From contig JBFLWM010000019.1 of assembly GCA_040755915.1 (NCBI GenBank), positions 9,309 through 73,308 on the forward strand: DNA of 64,000 nt. The letters are read 5' to 3'. The notes beneath the pieces were generated by a model. The model was not told the origin of the DNA. It saw only the letters and a program-made list of their open reading frames with translations, and ran no database searches. The position numbers and the translations under genes were made by a program. Shown here in pieces: positions 34,361 to 42,069 of this stretch (the stretch's first letter is position 1; every line of letters starts with the position of its first letter). This DNA comes from Sulfurivermis sp040755915 (GTDB taxonomy: Bacteria; Pseudomonadota; Gammaproteobacteria; Thiohalomonadales; Thiohalomonadaceae).

Positions 34361-34990
34361 ATGACCGCCTTGTCCACGCTGGAACAGGATGCCCGCACCG
34401 CAGGCGTCCCGTATTTCGATCCCGACGACTACCTCATCAATGCCATCCGCCGCGCCACTGCCAACGGCCAGGACCTGCACGTCAGTGCCGATGGCCTCGG
34501 CGAATTACTGATCGCCAGCAGCCGCGGGGAGTACTTCACCAGCGTCAACGACATGGCGGCCCTGTGCCGCTTGCCGATCGCCCGCCTGCGCATCAGCGTG
34601 GATCATCGGGGTGCCGTGCCGACCACCACCGGCCGCAACATCGATGAGCTCATGTGGACGGCGGCATTCCATGCCTCGGACAGTCGGCTGATGCTGGGCT
34701 GTTACCGCGATGACGTGGTGGAACTGCGCCACTGGCCCAACTTCACGCGCATACCGCACACCCCCAACTCGCTGCGCATCGCCGCACTGCTGGTGCAGCA
34801 TCCCACGTCCGTCACCCTCGCTGCCCGCCTGCTCAAGATCGAACGCGAAGAGCTGTACCAGTTCTACAGCGCAGCGCGGTGTGCCGGCCTGGCGCGCGCC
34901 GTCAACCGCAAACCCGAAGAACCCAAACTCGCGCCGCACCGCCATCAGACGCTGCTGTCCGCGCTGCTCAACAAGATCGCCGGTATCTGA
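34361..34990 (+). CDS. Unknown protein heading the GTPase/Roadblock cluster
   Basis: This 209-residue soluble protein was not recognised. The N-terminal half (YFDPDDYLINAIRRATANGQ...LGELLIASSRGEYF) reads as a small alpha/beta domain. The C-terminal part (NSLRIAALLVQHPTSVTLAA then RLLKIEREELYQFYSAARC) reads like a winged-helix or helical bundle. The ATG at 34361 follows GGGGGAAA. It is 9 bases upstream of the small GTPase gene and clearly in its operon, so it may be an effector or regulator of the GTPase. Confidence 0.7.
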   Translation: MTALSTLEQDARTAGVPYFDPDDYLINAIRRATANGQDLHVSADGLGELLIASSRGEYFTSVNDMAALCRLPIARLRISVDHRGAVPTTTGRNIDELMWTAAFHASDSRLMLGCYRDDVVELRHWPNFTRIPHTPNSLRIAALLVQHPTSVTLAARLLKIEREELYQFYSAARCAGLARAVNRKPEEPKLAPHRHQTLLSALLNKIAGI

Positions 34991-34999
34991 GGACCCGCC

Positions 35000-35533
35000 A
35001 TGGAACACAAGATCATCTTCACCGGTCCGGTGGGCGCCGGAAAAACTACGGCCATCGGCACGATCAGCGACATCCCGGTAGTGAGCACCGAGGCCGCCGC
35101 CACCGACGACACCGCACTGCGCAAGGCCAACACCACGGTCGCCATGGACTATGGCGTGCTGCATCTGGACGGCGGCGCCAAAGTGCATCTGTACGGCACT
35201 CCCGGCCAGGAGCGCTTCAGCTTCATGTGGGACATCCTCACCGTGGGCGGCATCGGCCTGGTGCTGCTTATCGACAACGGCCGTGATGACCCGCTCGCCG
35301 ATCTGGAGTTTTACCTCAAGGCCTTTGCGCGGTTCATCGAAAAAAATGCCGTGGTCATCGGAATCACGCGCATGGACAGCAAGCCGCGTCCCGGTCTGTA
35401 CAGCTTCCACACCAAACTGGCGGAGCTGCAGGTACGGGCACCGGTATTCGAGGTGGATGCGCGCTCGCGCGACGATGTCCGGCAACTGCTGCTCGCTCTG
35501 CTGGCGGTACTCGATCCCGGAGTACGCCGCTGA
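35000..35533 (+). CDS. MglA-like small GTPase
   Basis: This 177-residue Ras-like GTPase has P-loop GPVGAGKTT at residues 9-17 and the switch II-like YGTPGQERFSFMWD, where Ras has DTAGQE. The G4 region is GITRMD in place of NKxD, so base specificity may be altered. It resembles the prokaryotic MglA/Gtr-like GTPases that pair with Roadblock proteins as activators or scaffolds. Two Roadblock genes lie downstream. Its stop overlaps the start of the ABC-phosphatase gene (TGATG). Confidence 0.85.
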   Translation: MEHKIIFTGPVGAGKTTAIGTISDIPVVSTEAAATDDTALRKANTTVAMDYGVLHLDGGAKVHLYGTPGQERFSFMWDILTVGGIGLVLLIDNGRDDPLADLEFYLKAFARFIEKNAVVIGITRMDSKPRPGLYSFHTKLAELQVRAPVFEVDARSRDDVRQLLLALLAVLDPGVRR

Positions 35534-36870
35534 TGCATGCACGACAGGCAGCCGCCGCCACGAATGAGGCCGTGCTGAGCTTGCGCGGCTTCGGTGTCGC
35601 CTTTGGTGAACGCGTGGTACTCAGCGCGGTGGATCTCGACATCACCGAGCGGCACATGCTGATATTGCTCGGACCGTCAGGCAGCGGCAAATCCACGCTG
35701 CTGCGCACGCTGGCCGGCTTCAACGATGCCAGCCCCGCACTGCGCACCTGGGGCCAGGCAATCTATCTCAGCAGCGAACTCCAACAGGGTGAGCGTCCGG
35801 TCCTGGTAGCGCAGAGCGCTCGCCTCCTGCTGTCCAGTGTCCTTGCCAACATCGTGCAGGACCTGCCGGAACGCGCCAGCCTGACTCCGCTGCAGCAACG
35901 GGAGCTGGCGATGCGTCTGGTACAGCGCGCCGGTCTGGATGAGCTGATCGAACAGTTCGATGCGCCCGCCGCAGACTTGCCGCTGGCCATGCAACGTCAC
36001 CTGGCACTGCTGCGCCTCGCTGCTGCCGGTCCGCGCCTCATCTGCCTCGACGAACCCACGACCGGCCTGAACGACAAGGAGGCGCAGCGTCTGCTGGCGC
36101 ATATCCGCGCCGAAAGCCAGCGTCATGCCATGCTGGTCGTACTGCACAACCAGATGCATGCACGCCTGCTCGGCGGCACCGTGGCCCTGCTCGCCGGAGG
36201 CGTCATTCAGGAAATCGCTCCGCTGGAGAATTTCTTTTCCGCCCCCAACAGCAGCGCCGGCCAGGCCTTTGTCCACACCGGTTCCTGTGCCGTGCCCTCG
36301 CCTGGTGCCGATCCTGCCACCCTGGACCCACAGGCGCCGCCGCCCGCCGCGATTCCACCGGAGGCTCACAGCTACGTAAGCGACGCCTTCGGACCACGTG
36401 GTTTTCTCTGGCTCAAGAAGGGCCGTCTGGCCGGCACGCCGCGGCCGGGCATCGTGCATGACCTCGACTATGACCTCAAGGCGCTGGGCCGCGTCGGTGT
36501 CACTACGCTGATCTCGCTGACCTGCACACCACCGGACAGCGAATCCTATAGGGCTTCCGGCATCGTCAATCTCTGGTTTCCGATTCCCGATATGGGCGCG
36601 CCGCCGCTGGCACAGGCCCAGGAGATCTGTCGGCAAATGGAACAGCTGCTGGCACAGGACGCCGTGATAGCTGTCCACTGCCGCGCCGGCCTGGGACGCA
36701 CCGGCACCCTGCTCGCCGCCTACCTCATCTGGGAAGGACAGTCGGCGCTGGATGCACTGGAGACGGTACGTCGCATCGAACCACGCTGGGTGCAATCAGA
36801 GACCCAGCTGCGCTTTCTCGAAGAATTCGCCTTCGCTCTTGCGAACGGATCGGCCCGCCACGCGCCGTAA
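35533..36870 (+). CDS. Fusion of an ABC-type ATPase domain to a tyrosine/dual-specificity phosphatase domain
   Basis: This is a 445-residue two-domain protein. Residues 15-235 are an ABC ATPase with Walker A GPSGSGKST (47-55), Walker B LICLDEPTTGLND (169-181) and H-loop His 205. The LSGGQ signature is replaced by DLPLAMQRH, so ATP sandwiching may be impaired. Residues 285-435 are a cysteine phosphatase with P-loop HCRAGLGRT (Cys383, Arg389) and a likely general acid Asp353 in PIPDMGAPP. There is no membrane segment and no permease nearby, so transport is unlikely. The fusion suggests nucleotide-dependent control of dephosphorylation. Confidence 0.85.
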   Translation: MHARQAAAATNEAVLSLRGFGVAFGERVVLSAVDLDITERHMLILLGPSGSGKSTLLRTLAGFNDASPALRTWGQAIYLSSELQQGERPVLVAQSARLLLSSVLANIVQDLPERASLTPLQQRELAMRLVQRAGLDELIEQFDAPAADLPLAMQRHLALLRLAAAGPRLICLDEPTTGLNDKEAQRLLAHIRAESQRHAMLVVLHNQMHARLLGGTVALLAGGVIQEIAPLENFFSAPNSSAGQAFVHTGSCAVPSPGADPATLDPQAPPPAAIPPEAHSYVSDAFGPRGFLWLKKGRLAGTPRPGIVHDLDYDLKALGRVGVTTLISLTCTPPDSESYRASGIVNLWFPIPDMGAPPLAQAQEICRQMEQLLAQDAVIAVHCRAGLGRTGTLLAAYLIWEGQSALDALETVRRIEPRWVQSETQLRFLEEFAFALANGSARHAP

Positions 36871-36917
36871 ACAGCGTGGCGCTCCACACCACTAATAAAA
36901 CTGAACGAGGAAACACC

Positions 36918-37325
36918 ATGGCCAATTTCGAAGACACCCTGCAGCAGTCCGTCGCCTCCATCCCGGAATGCGTCGCCGCCGGCTACGTCGATCTCTCCTC
37001 CGGCATGCTGCTCGGCATCCGTACCGTCGACTCCCATCCACAGGAAGTGATGGAGCTGCTGGCCGCCGCCACGGCGGATCTGTTCCAGGGTTCCAACGTG
37101 ACCATCATCGAAGGCATGTTCAAGAAGGCCCGCGGCCTGGTCAACGACACCCATCACTACTTCCAGGAAATCATCGTCAACAGCGACAACCTGATCCACA
37201 TCTTCATCCGCTCCAAGAGCAATCAGGAGCACGTCGCCTGCTTTGTGTGCCGCAAGTCCGCCAATCTTGGTATGGCGCTGACCAAGGCGCGCGGCTCCAT
37301 GCCGGTTATCGAAGCAGCCTTATAG
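36918..37325 (+). CDS. Roadblock/LC7-like protein (first)
   Basis: This 135-residue protein has the Roadblock profile, a beta-alpha-beta-beta-beta fold with ECVAAGYVDLSSGMLLGI, LLAAATADLF and NLIHIFIRSKSNQEHVACFVCRKSANLGMALTKA. Such proteins dimerise and bind MglA-type GTPases. The ATG at 36918 follows GAGGAAA. It is in one operon with the GTPase. Confidence 0.78.
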   Translation: MANFEDTLQQSVASIPECVAAGYVDLSSGMLLGIRTVDSHPQEVMELLAAATADLFQGSNVTIIEGMFKKARGLVNDTHHYFQEIIVNSDNLIHIFIRSKSNQEHVACFVCRKSANLGMALTKARGSMPVIEAAL

Positions 37326-37384
37326 GACAGCCACGCTGCTGACCACGGATGGTCAGCGTCCGCGTGACCGCGAGAGACAATGAC

Positions 37385-37780
37385 ATGATTCCAACAACCC
37401 AAGACTCGCATCCACGTGCCAGCGCCGTACGTTCACTGCTGCGTGAACTCAACACCTCTTCCAAAGATGTGGAGGCTTCCGCCGCCATCACCACTGACGG
37501 TTTCATCATTGGCGCCGTGCTTGGCAATGGCGTCGATGCCGATCGTTTTGCCGCCATGTGCGCCTCCCTGCTGGCCCTGGCCGATCGTGCCGCTCAGGAG
37601 ATCGCCCGTGGCCGTCTGAAGCAAGTGCTGATTGAAGGGGAAACCGGGCTGATGCTGCTGGTGCATGCAGGCGATGACGCCGTGCTGGCCGTGGCGGCAC
37701 GTCCCACGGTGAACCTCGGCATGATCTTCATCGAGGCACGCAAGGCGGCGCAAAAGATCCGCACCACACTGGCAACTTGA
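37385..37780 (+). CDS. Roadblock/LC7-domain protein (second)
   Basis: This 131-residue protein is the more canonical Roadblock of the pair (SAVRSLLRELNTSSKDVEAS, AAITTDGFIIGAVLGN, VLIEGETGLMLLVHAGDDAV, NLGMIFIEARKAAQKI). MglB-like proteins of this fold stimulate GTP hydrolysis or tether their GTPase. It lies 59 bases after the first Roadblock gene and 11 before the globin fusion. Confidence 0.88.
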   Translation: MIPTTQDSHPRASAVRSLLRELNTSSKDVEASAAITTDGFIIGAVLGNGVDADRFAAMCASLLALADRAAQEIARGRLKQVLIEGETGLMLLVHAGDDAVLAVAARPTVNLGMIFIEARKAAQKIRTTLAT

Positions 37781-37791
37781 GGGAGAACACG

Positions 37792-38646
37792 ATGGCGTGG
37801 ATTCGCTATGCAGGAAACAGTTACGAAAGCCGCCCGGGTGAGAGTGTGCTCGACACCTTTCTGCGCCTCGGCGTGGAGTTTCCGTTTTCCTGCCGCAAGG
37901 GCATCTGTCACGGCTGCTTGTGCCGGATGGCCTCCGGGGACATCCCCGAGGAGGCTCAACATGGCCTGGACCCGGAACGCCGGGCACAAGGTTATGCCCT
38001 GGCCTGCCGCCTTTACCCACGGAGCGACATGGAATTACGTAGCGGCAAGGAGCCCCTGCCTGTCACCGCTGTCCGGCAAGGTAAATCGGCTCCCGCAGTC
38101 CCGCTGCCCGACCCCGAGATGTGGCAGGCTCTGCAGCAGGGCGCCCTGCTCAGCACGGTGCTGGAAGACTTCTACACGCGGGTCTATGCCGATACACGCC
38201 TCGCATCCTTTTTTCACGGCGTCACCAAACAGCGGGCCATCGAAAAACAGTTCCTGTTCCTGCGCCAGCTGTTTACCGGCGAAAAGGTCTATTTCGGCGA
38301 TCGTCCGCGCAATGCCCACCACTGGATGGTGATCTCTGACGAACTGTTCGATTACCGCGAACATCTGATGGAGACCTGCCTGCGCTCCCACGGCCTGCCG
38401 GAATACCTGATCACGCGCTGGCTGGCGATGGAGGAGGGTTTTCGCAGTGATTTGGTCAAGGATGCGCCATGGAAACGCATAATGGGCGGCATGGAGCTGC
38501 CCGTGGAGGGGTTTGGTGAATCGGTGATGGAGGTGGGCACCCTGTGCGACAGCTGCGGCGGAGAGATCGACGCCGGCACCCCGGTACGCTACCACCTGCG
38601 CCTCGGCACCACCTACTGCCCGGACTGTGCCGGGAACGGCGCCTAG
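37792..38646 (+). CDS. Ferredoxin-truncated globin-zinc ribbon fusion protein
   Basis: This 284-residue soluble protein has three parts. Residues 1-90 are a plant-type 2Fe-2S ferredoxin with Cys34, Cys39, Cys42 and Cys72 (C-x4-C-x2-C-x29-C). Residues 110-225 are a truncated haemoglobin-like domain with a proximal-His region RPRNAHHWMVIS (His176/177). The last 35 residues hold two CxxC pairs (CDSC, CPDC), probably a zinc ribbon. Such a fusion could pass electrons to haem for O2, NO or redox chemistry. It closes the GTPase/Roadblock operon, so it may be the cluster's sensor. Confidence 0.85.
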   Translation: MAWIRYAGNSYESRPGESVLDTFLRLGVEFPFSCRKGICHGCLCRMASGDIPEEAQHGLDPERRAQGYALACRLYPRSDMELRSGKEPLPVTAVRQGKSAPAVPLPDPEMWQALQQGALLSTVLEDFYTRVYADTRLASFFHGVTKQRAIEKQFLFLRQLFTGEKVYFGDRPRNAHHWMVISDELFDYREHLMETCLRSHGLPEYLITRWLAMEEGFRSDLVKDAPWKRIMGGMELPVEGFGESVMEVGTLCDSCGGEIDAGTPVRYHLRLGTTYCPDCAGNGA

Positions 38647-38813
38647 GCCAGCAGGTCCGCCAGCCAGGCCAGGGTTTCCTCCTGCCACACCAGCAGCGCG
38701 CTTGCCACGGCGATGAGCAGCAGCCAGCGCCACCAGCGCCCGCCGCCCCGGCGGCGCCGGAACAGGCTGCGCTCGCGCCACTGGCGCTCCGCCTTGTCGA
38801 GATCGTCCAGCAT
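38643..38813 (-). CDS. Small single-pass membrane protein
   Basis: A 56-residue protein has a charged N-terminus (MLDDLDKAERQWRERSLFRRRR) followed by one transmembrane helix (WRWLLLIAVASALLVW) and a short tail. The last bases of its stop overlap the stop of the globin fusion. Codon use fits its neighbours. The family is unknown, and the call rests only on the intact frame and sensible layout. Confidence 0.5.
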   Translation of the reverse strand: MLDDLDKAERQWRERSLFRRRRGGGRWWRWLLLIAVASALLVWQEETLAWLADLLA

Positions 38814-38930
38814 CGGCCGATACCCCTGTTTGCATGAGGGCCATCAGAATGAACCAGGTCGGCGTTCAGGTAAAGGCTTGCGCTGCTACAATACGCGCCC
38901 GCTTGCCAACCGCCGCTGCCGAAACCGCCT

Positions 38931-40940
38931 GTGTCCAATCTCAATCCGCGCCAGCATGAAGCCGTGCGCTACATCGACGGCCCCCTCCTGGTCCTGGCCG
39001 GGGCCGGTAGCGGCAAGACACGCGTCATCACGCAGAAGATCGCCTGGCTGATCCAATCCTGTGGCATTTCCCCACAACACATCGCCGCCGTCACCTTTAC
39101 CAACAAGGCGGCACGGGAGATGAAGGAACGTGCCGGCAAGCTGTTGCAGGGCAAGGAAAGCCGCGGCCTGCGCGTCTCCACCTTCCACACCCTCGGCCTC
39201 GACATCATCCGTCGCGAGGGCAAGCATCTGGGCTACAAGCCGTCCTTTTCCATCTTCGACGCCACCGACAGCGGCAACCTGATCAAGGAACTGCTGCGCA
39301 AGGAGAACGTCAACGAGGACCTGCTCAAGGAACTGCAGCAGCAGATCTCGCGCTGGAAGAATGCCTTCACCACACCGGAGCAGGCGGTCACCCTGGCGAG
39401 CAGCGACGGCGAGATGCGCGCCGCGCGCATCTACGGCGAGTACAACCGCCACCTCAAGGCCTACAACGCCCTCGACTTCGACGACCTGATCATGCTGCCG
39501 GTGCTGCTGTTCATGCAGCAGCCGGAGGTGCTGGAGCATTGGCAGAACCGCATCCGCTATCTGCTGGTGGACGAATACCAGGACACCAATGCCACCCAGT
39601 ACCAGCTGGTGAAACTGCTGGTGGGGGCGCGCGCCGCGCTCACCGTGGTGGGTGACGACGACCAGTCCATCTACGCCTGGCGCGGCGCCCAGCCGGAAAA
39701 CCTGGCCCTGCTCAACCAGGACTTCCCGCGCCTGAAGGTGATCAAGCTGGAGCAGAACTACCGCTCCACCGGCCGTATCCTCAAGGCCGCCAACCAGCTC
39801 ATCGCCAACAACCCGCATGTGTTCGACAAGAAGCTGTGGAGCGAGCTTGGCTATGGCGATCCGATCCGCGTCGTCTCCTGCGCCGACGAGGAGGACGAGG
39901 CCGCCAAGGTAGTTGGGCTGATCATCGCCCACAAGTTCAAGCACCGCACCGAGCACCGCGACTACGCCATCCTTTACCGTGGCAACCATCAATCGCGCCT
40001 GTTCGAAAAGGCACTGCGTGAACAGCGCATTCCCTACACCCTGTCCGGCGGCACCTCGTTCTTCGCCTACACCGAGGTGAAGGACGTGCTGGCCTACCTC
40101 AAGCTGCTGGTGAACCCCGATGACGACACCGCCTTCCTGCGCGCAGTGAACACGCCGCGGCGCGAGATCGGACCGTCCACGCTGGAAAAACTCGGCGCCT
40201 ATGCCGGCAGCCGCGGCGTTTCCCTGTTCACCGCCTGCTTCGAACTGGGACTGAAGCAGCAGCTTTCCGAACGCGCCTACGAACGCGTGGAGCAGTTCGC
40301 CCACTGGCTGGTGGACATCGGCGATCGCGCGCGGCGCGGCGACCCCATCGAGGCCATCCGCGACCTGGTGCGCGAGATCGATTACGACACTTATCTGAAA
40401 GACACCTCCAACGACATCAAGGCCGCCGAGCGGCGCATGGGCAACGTCTACGAACTGCTCGACTGGATCAAGCGTCTGGCCGAGCAGGAGGAGGGGAGCG
40501 AGCCGGACATCACCCTGCTGGTGAACAAGATCTGCCTGCTCGACATGCTCGATCGCAACGACGAGGAGAGTGCCGGCGACAACGTGCGTCTGATGACGCT
40601 GCATGCCGCCAAGGGCCTGGAGTTTCCCCACGTCTTCCTGGTCGGCATGGAAGAGGAACTGCTGCCGCACCGCAACAGCATCGAGCTGGACACCATCGAA
40701 GAAGAACGCCGCCTCGCCTATGTCGGCATCACGCGCGCGCAGAAGACCCTCACCATGACCGTCGCCACCCGCCGCCGCCGTGGCGGCGAACTGGTGCGCT
40801 GCGAACCCAGTCGTTTTCTCGAGGAACTGCCGCGGGATGATCTGGAGTGGGAGGGCAACGGCGTAGAGGTCGCACCGGAGGTACGCCAGGAGCGCGGCAA
40901 GGCGCAGCTGGCGAATCTCAAGGACATGCTCGGGGGCTGA
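38931..40940 (+). CDS. rep: ATP-dependent DNA helicase Rep
   Basis: This 669-residue superfamily 1A helicase starts at GTG (38931) with LNPRQHEAVRYIDGPLLVLAG. It has Walker A AGAGSGKTRVI, motif II LLVDEYQDTNATQYQ, motif III VGDDDQSIYAWRGAQ, motif IV EQNYRSTGRIL, and motif V/VI MTLHAAKGLEFPHVFLVG and EEERRLAYVGITRAQ. Length and sequence favour Rep over UvrD or PcrA (E. coli Rep is 673). Rep is a 3'-5' accessory replicative helicase that clears protein roadblocks. Confidence 0.93.
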   Translation: MSNLNPRQHEAVRYIDGPLLVLAGAGSGKTRVITQKIAWLIQSCGISPQHIAAVTFTNKAAREMKERAGKLLQGKESRGLRVSTFHTLGLDIIRREGKHLGYKPSFSIFDATDSGNLIKELLRKENVNEDLLKELQQQISRWKNAFTTPEQAVTLASSDGEMRAARIYGEYNRHLKAYNALDFDDLIMLPVLLFMQQPEVLEHWQNRIRYLLVDEYQDTNATQYQLVKLLVGARAALTVVGDDDQSIYAWRGAQPENLALLNQDFPRLKVIKLEQNYRSTGRILKAANQLIANNPHVFDKKLWSELGYGDPIRVVSCADEEDEAAKVVGLIIAHKFKHRTEHRDYAILYRGNHQSRLFEKALREQRIPYTLSGGTSFFAYTEVKDVLAYLKLLVNPDDDTAFLRAVNTPRREIGPSTLEKLGAYAGSRGVSLFTACFELGLKQQLSERAYERVEQFAHWLVDIGDRARRGDPIEAIRDLVREIDYDTYLKDTSNDIKAAERRMGNVYELLDWIKRLAEQEEGSEPDITLLVNKICLLDMLDRNDEESAGDNVRLMTLHAAKGLEFPHVFLVGMEEELLPHRNSIELDTIEEERRLAYVGITRAQKTLTMTVATRRRRGGELVRCEPSRFLEELPRDDLEWEGNGVEVAPEVRQERGKAQLANLKDMLGG

Positions 40941-40950
40941 CGCCCCAGTT

Positions 40951-41003
40951 ACGAGGGACGAGGATCAACTGCGTGCGTAGTGCGCACCTTCCTCGTCCCT
41001 CGT
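40951..41003. repeat. Inverted repeat after rep
   Basis: A 13-base arm (ACGAGGGACGAGG, 40951-40963) is repeated as its exact reverse complement at 40991-41003. The loop contains GTGCGnnnTGCGCAC-like symmetry. It may serve as a terminator or be part of a repetitive element with the adjacent tandem repeat. Confidence 0.7.
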
Positions 41004-41030
41004 ACCTCGTACCTCGTACCTCGTACCTCG
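41001..41030. repeat. Tandem heptamer repeat
   Basis: Four perfect copies of CGTACCT run head to tail at 41001-41028, preceded by one degenerate copy (CGTCCCT, 40994-41000). Such arrays expand and contract by slippage. It lies 13 bases before the end of the DUF2189 gene. Confidence 0.85.
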
Positions 41031-41043
41031 CGACATCGTCGGC

Positions 41044-41844
41044 CTACTGGCCGACAATGTCTCGATACGCGTGCCAGGTGGCATAGCCCAGCAACGGGAA
41101 GGTGACAATCAGGCCGAGATACAGCGGAAGGATGCCGATGCCGGCGAAGATCACGATCAGCCCGGCCCACAGCAACATCACCTGCCAGTTACGCGTCACT
41201 GCCTGCACGCTCACCATCATCGCGGTGATCACATCGATATCCTCGTGATCCACGGCCAGCGGCACCGATACCGCCGTCAGCACGAAGACGATGGCCAGCG
41301 CCGCCACACCGCTGAGGCACACGGCGGCCAGCATCGGCCAGGTGAGCGAGGTGAGAAAGGTGGCGAGATCCGGCGCACTGCCGAACACCTGTGCCATCAC
41401 GCCGGCGTTGGCAACCAACAGTGCCGTCAGCTGCATCGAGGTGACGAACCAGGCCAGCATCAACAGCACCATGATGATGCCGAGGCTGTAGGTGGTCAGC
41501 CGGTTGCGGCGCCAGCCATGCATGGAGTCCTGCAGCGTACTGGCCAGCTCGCCCTCACCGCGCCGCGCCACCTCATACAATCCCACGGCCAGCACCGGCC
41601 CGAGGAACAGAAAACCCGGCATCAGCGCGATGCCCCAGTGCCAGGAACCGGCCGAACCGAGCAGCAGCGTCACCAGGGCAAAAGCCAGTGTCGCCAGCAG
41701 GCCATAGCCCAGACTCAGACCCGGCGCGGCGATAAAATCACGCCAGCCTGCGGCCAGCCAGAACCACGGCCGGTTCATGTCGACACGGCGAATCTCCGGC
41801 ATGGAGACCGGGGAGACGTAGTGTTCCAGATAGGGGCGTCGCAT
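41044..41844 (-). CDS. DUF2189-type polytopic membrane protein
   Basis: This 266-residue inner-membrane protein has a short soluble start (RRPYLEHYVSPVSMPEIRRV) then about six transmembrane helices. The layout and opening phrase RPWFWLAAGWRDFIAAPGLSLGYGLL fit the DUF2189 family, of unknown function. A strong AGGAGG site lies 8 bases before the ATG at 41844; an ATG at 41850 is closer than ideal. Confidence 0.82.
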   Translation of the reverse strand: MRRPYLEHYVSPVSMPEIRRVDMNRPWFWLAAGWRDFIAAPGLSLGYGLLATLAFALVTLLLGSAGSWHWGIALMPGFLFLGPVLAVGLYEVARRGEGELASTLQDSMHGWRRNRLTTYSLGIIMVLLMLAWFVTSMQLTALLVANAGVMAQVFGSAPDLATFLTSLTWPMLAAVCLSGVAALAIVFVLTAVSVPLAVDHEDIDVITAMMVSVQAVTRNWQVMLLWAGLIVIFAGIGILPLYLGLIVTFPLLGYATWHAYRDIVGQ

Positions 41845-42069
41845 GGTCATCACCTCCTGAAGGTATGCAGCGGCATGGCGCCCGGAAAGTACAGTTGTTT
41901 CCAGTCTAGCCAATACCCGGCAGCGTGCCAGCACATGAACATCAGGCTTTTCAATGCCGGCGCCCGATGGATAAGCAATGGTTTAACGCAGCACGGCGGA
42001 CAGGCTACACTGGCGCACCAACGACCGTCTGCGCCACGAAAGCCCGCACGATAAACAGGGATAGTGCCC

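Noticed and set aside
40994..41028. CRISPR-like direct repeats
   Set aside because: The heptamers are contiguous with no spacers, so this is a simple tandem repeat.
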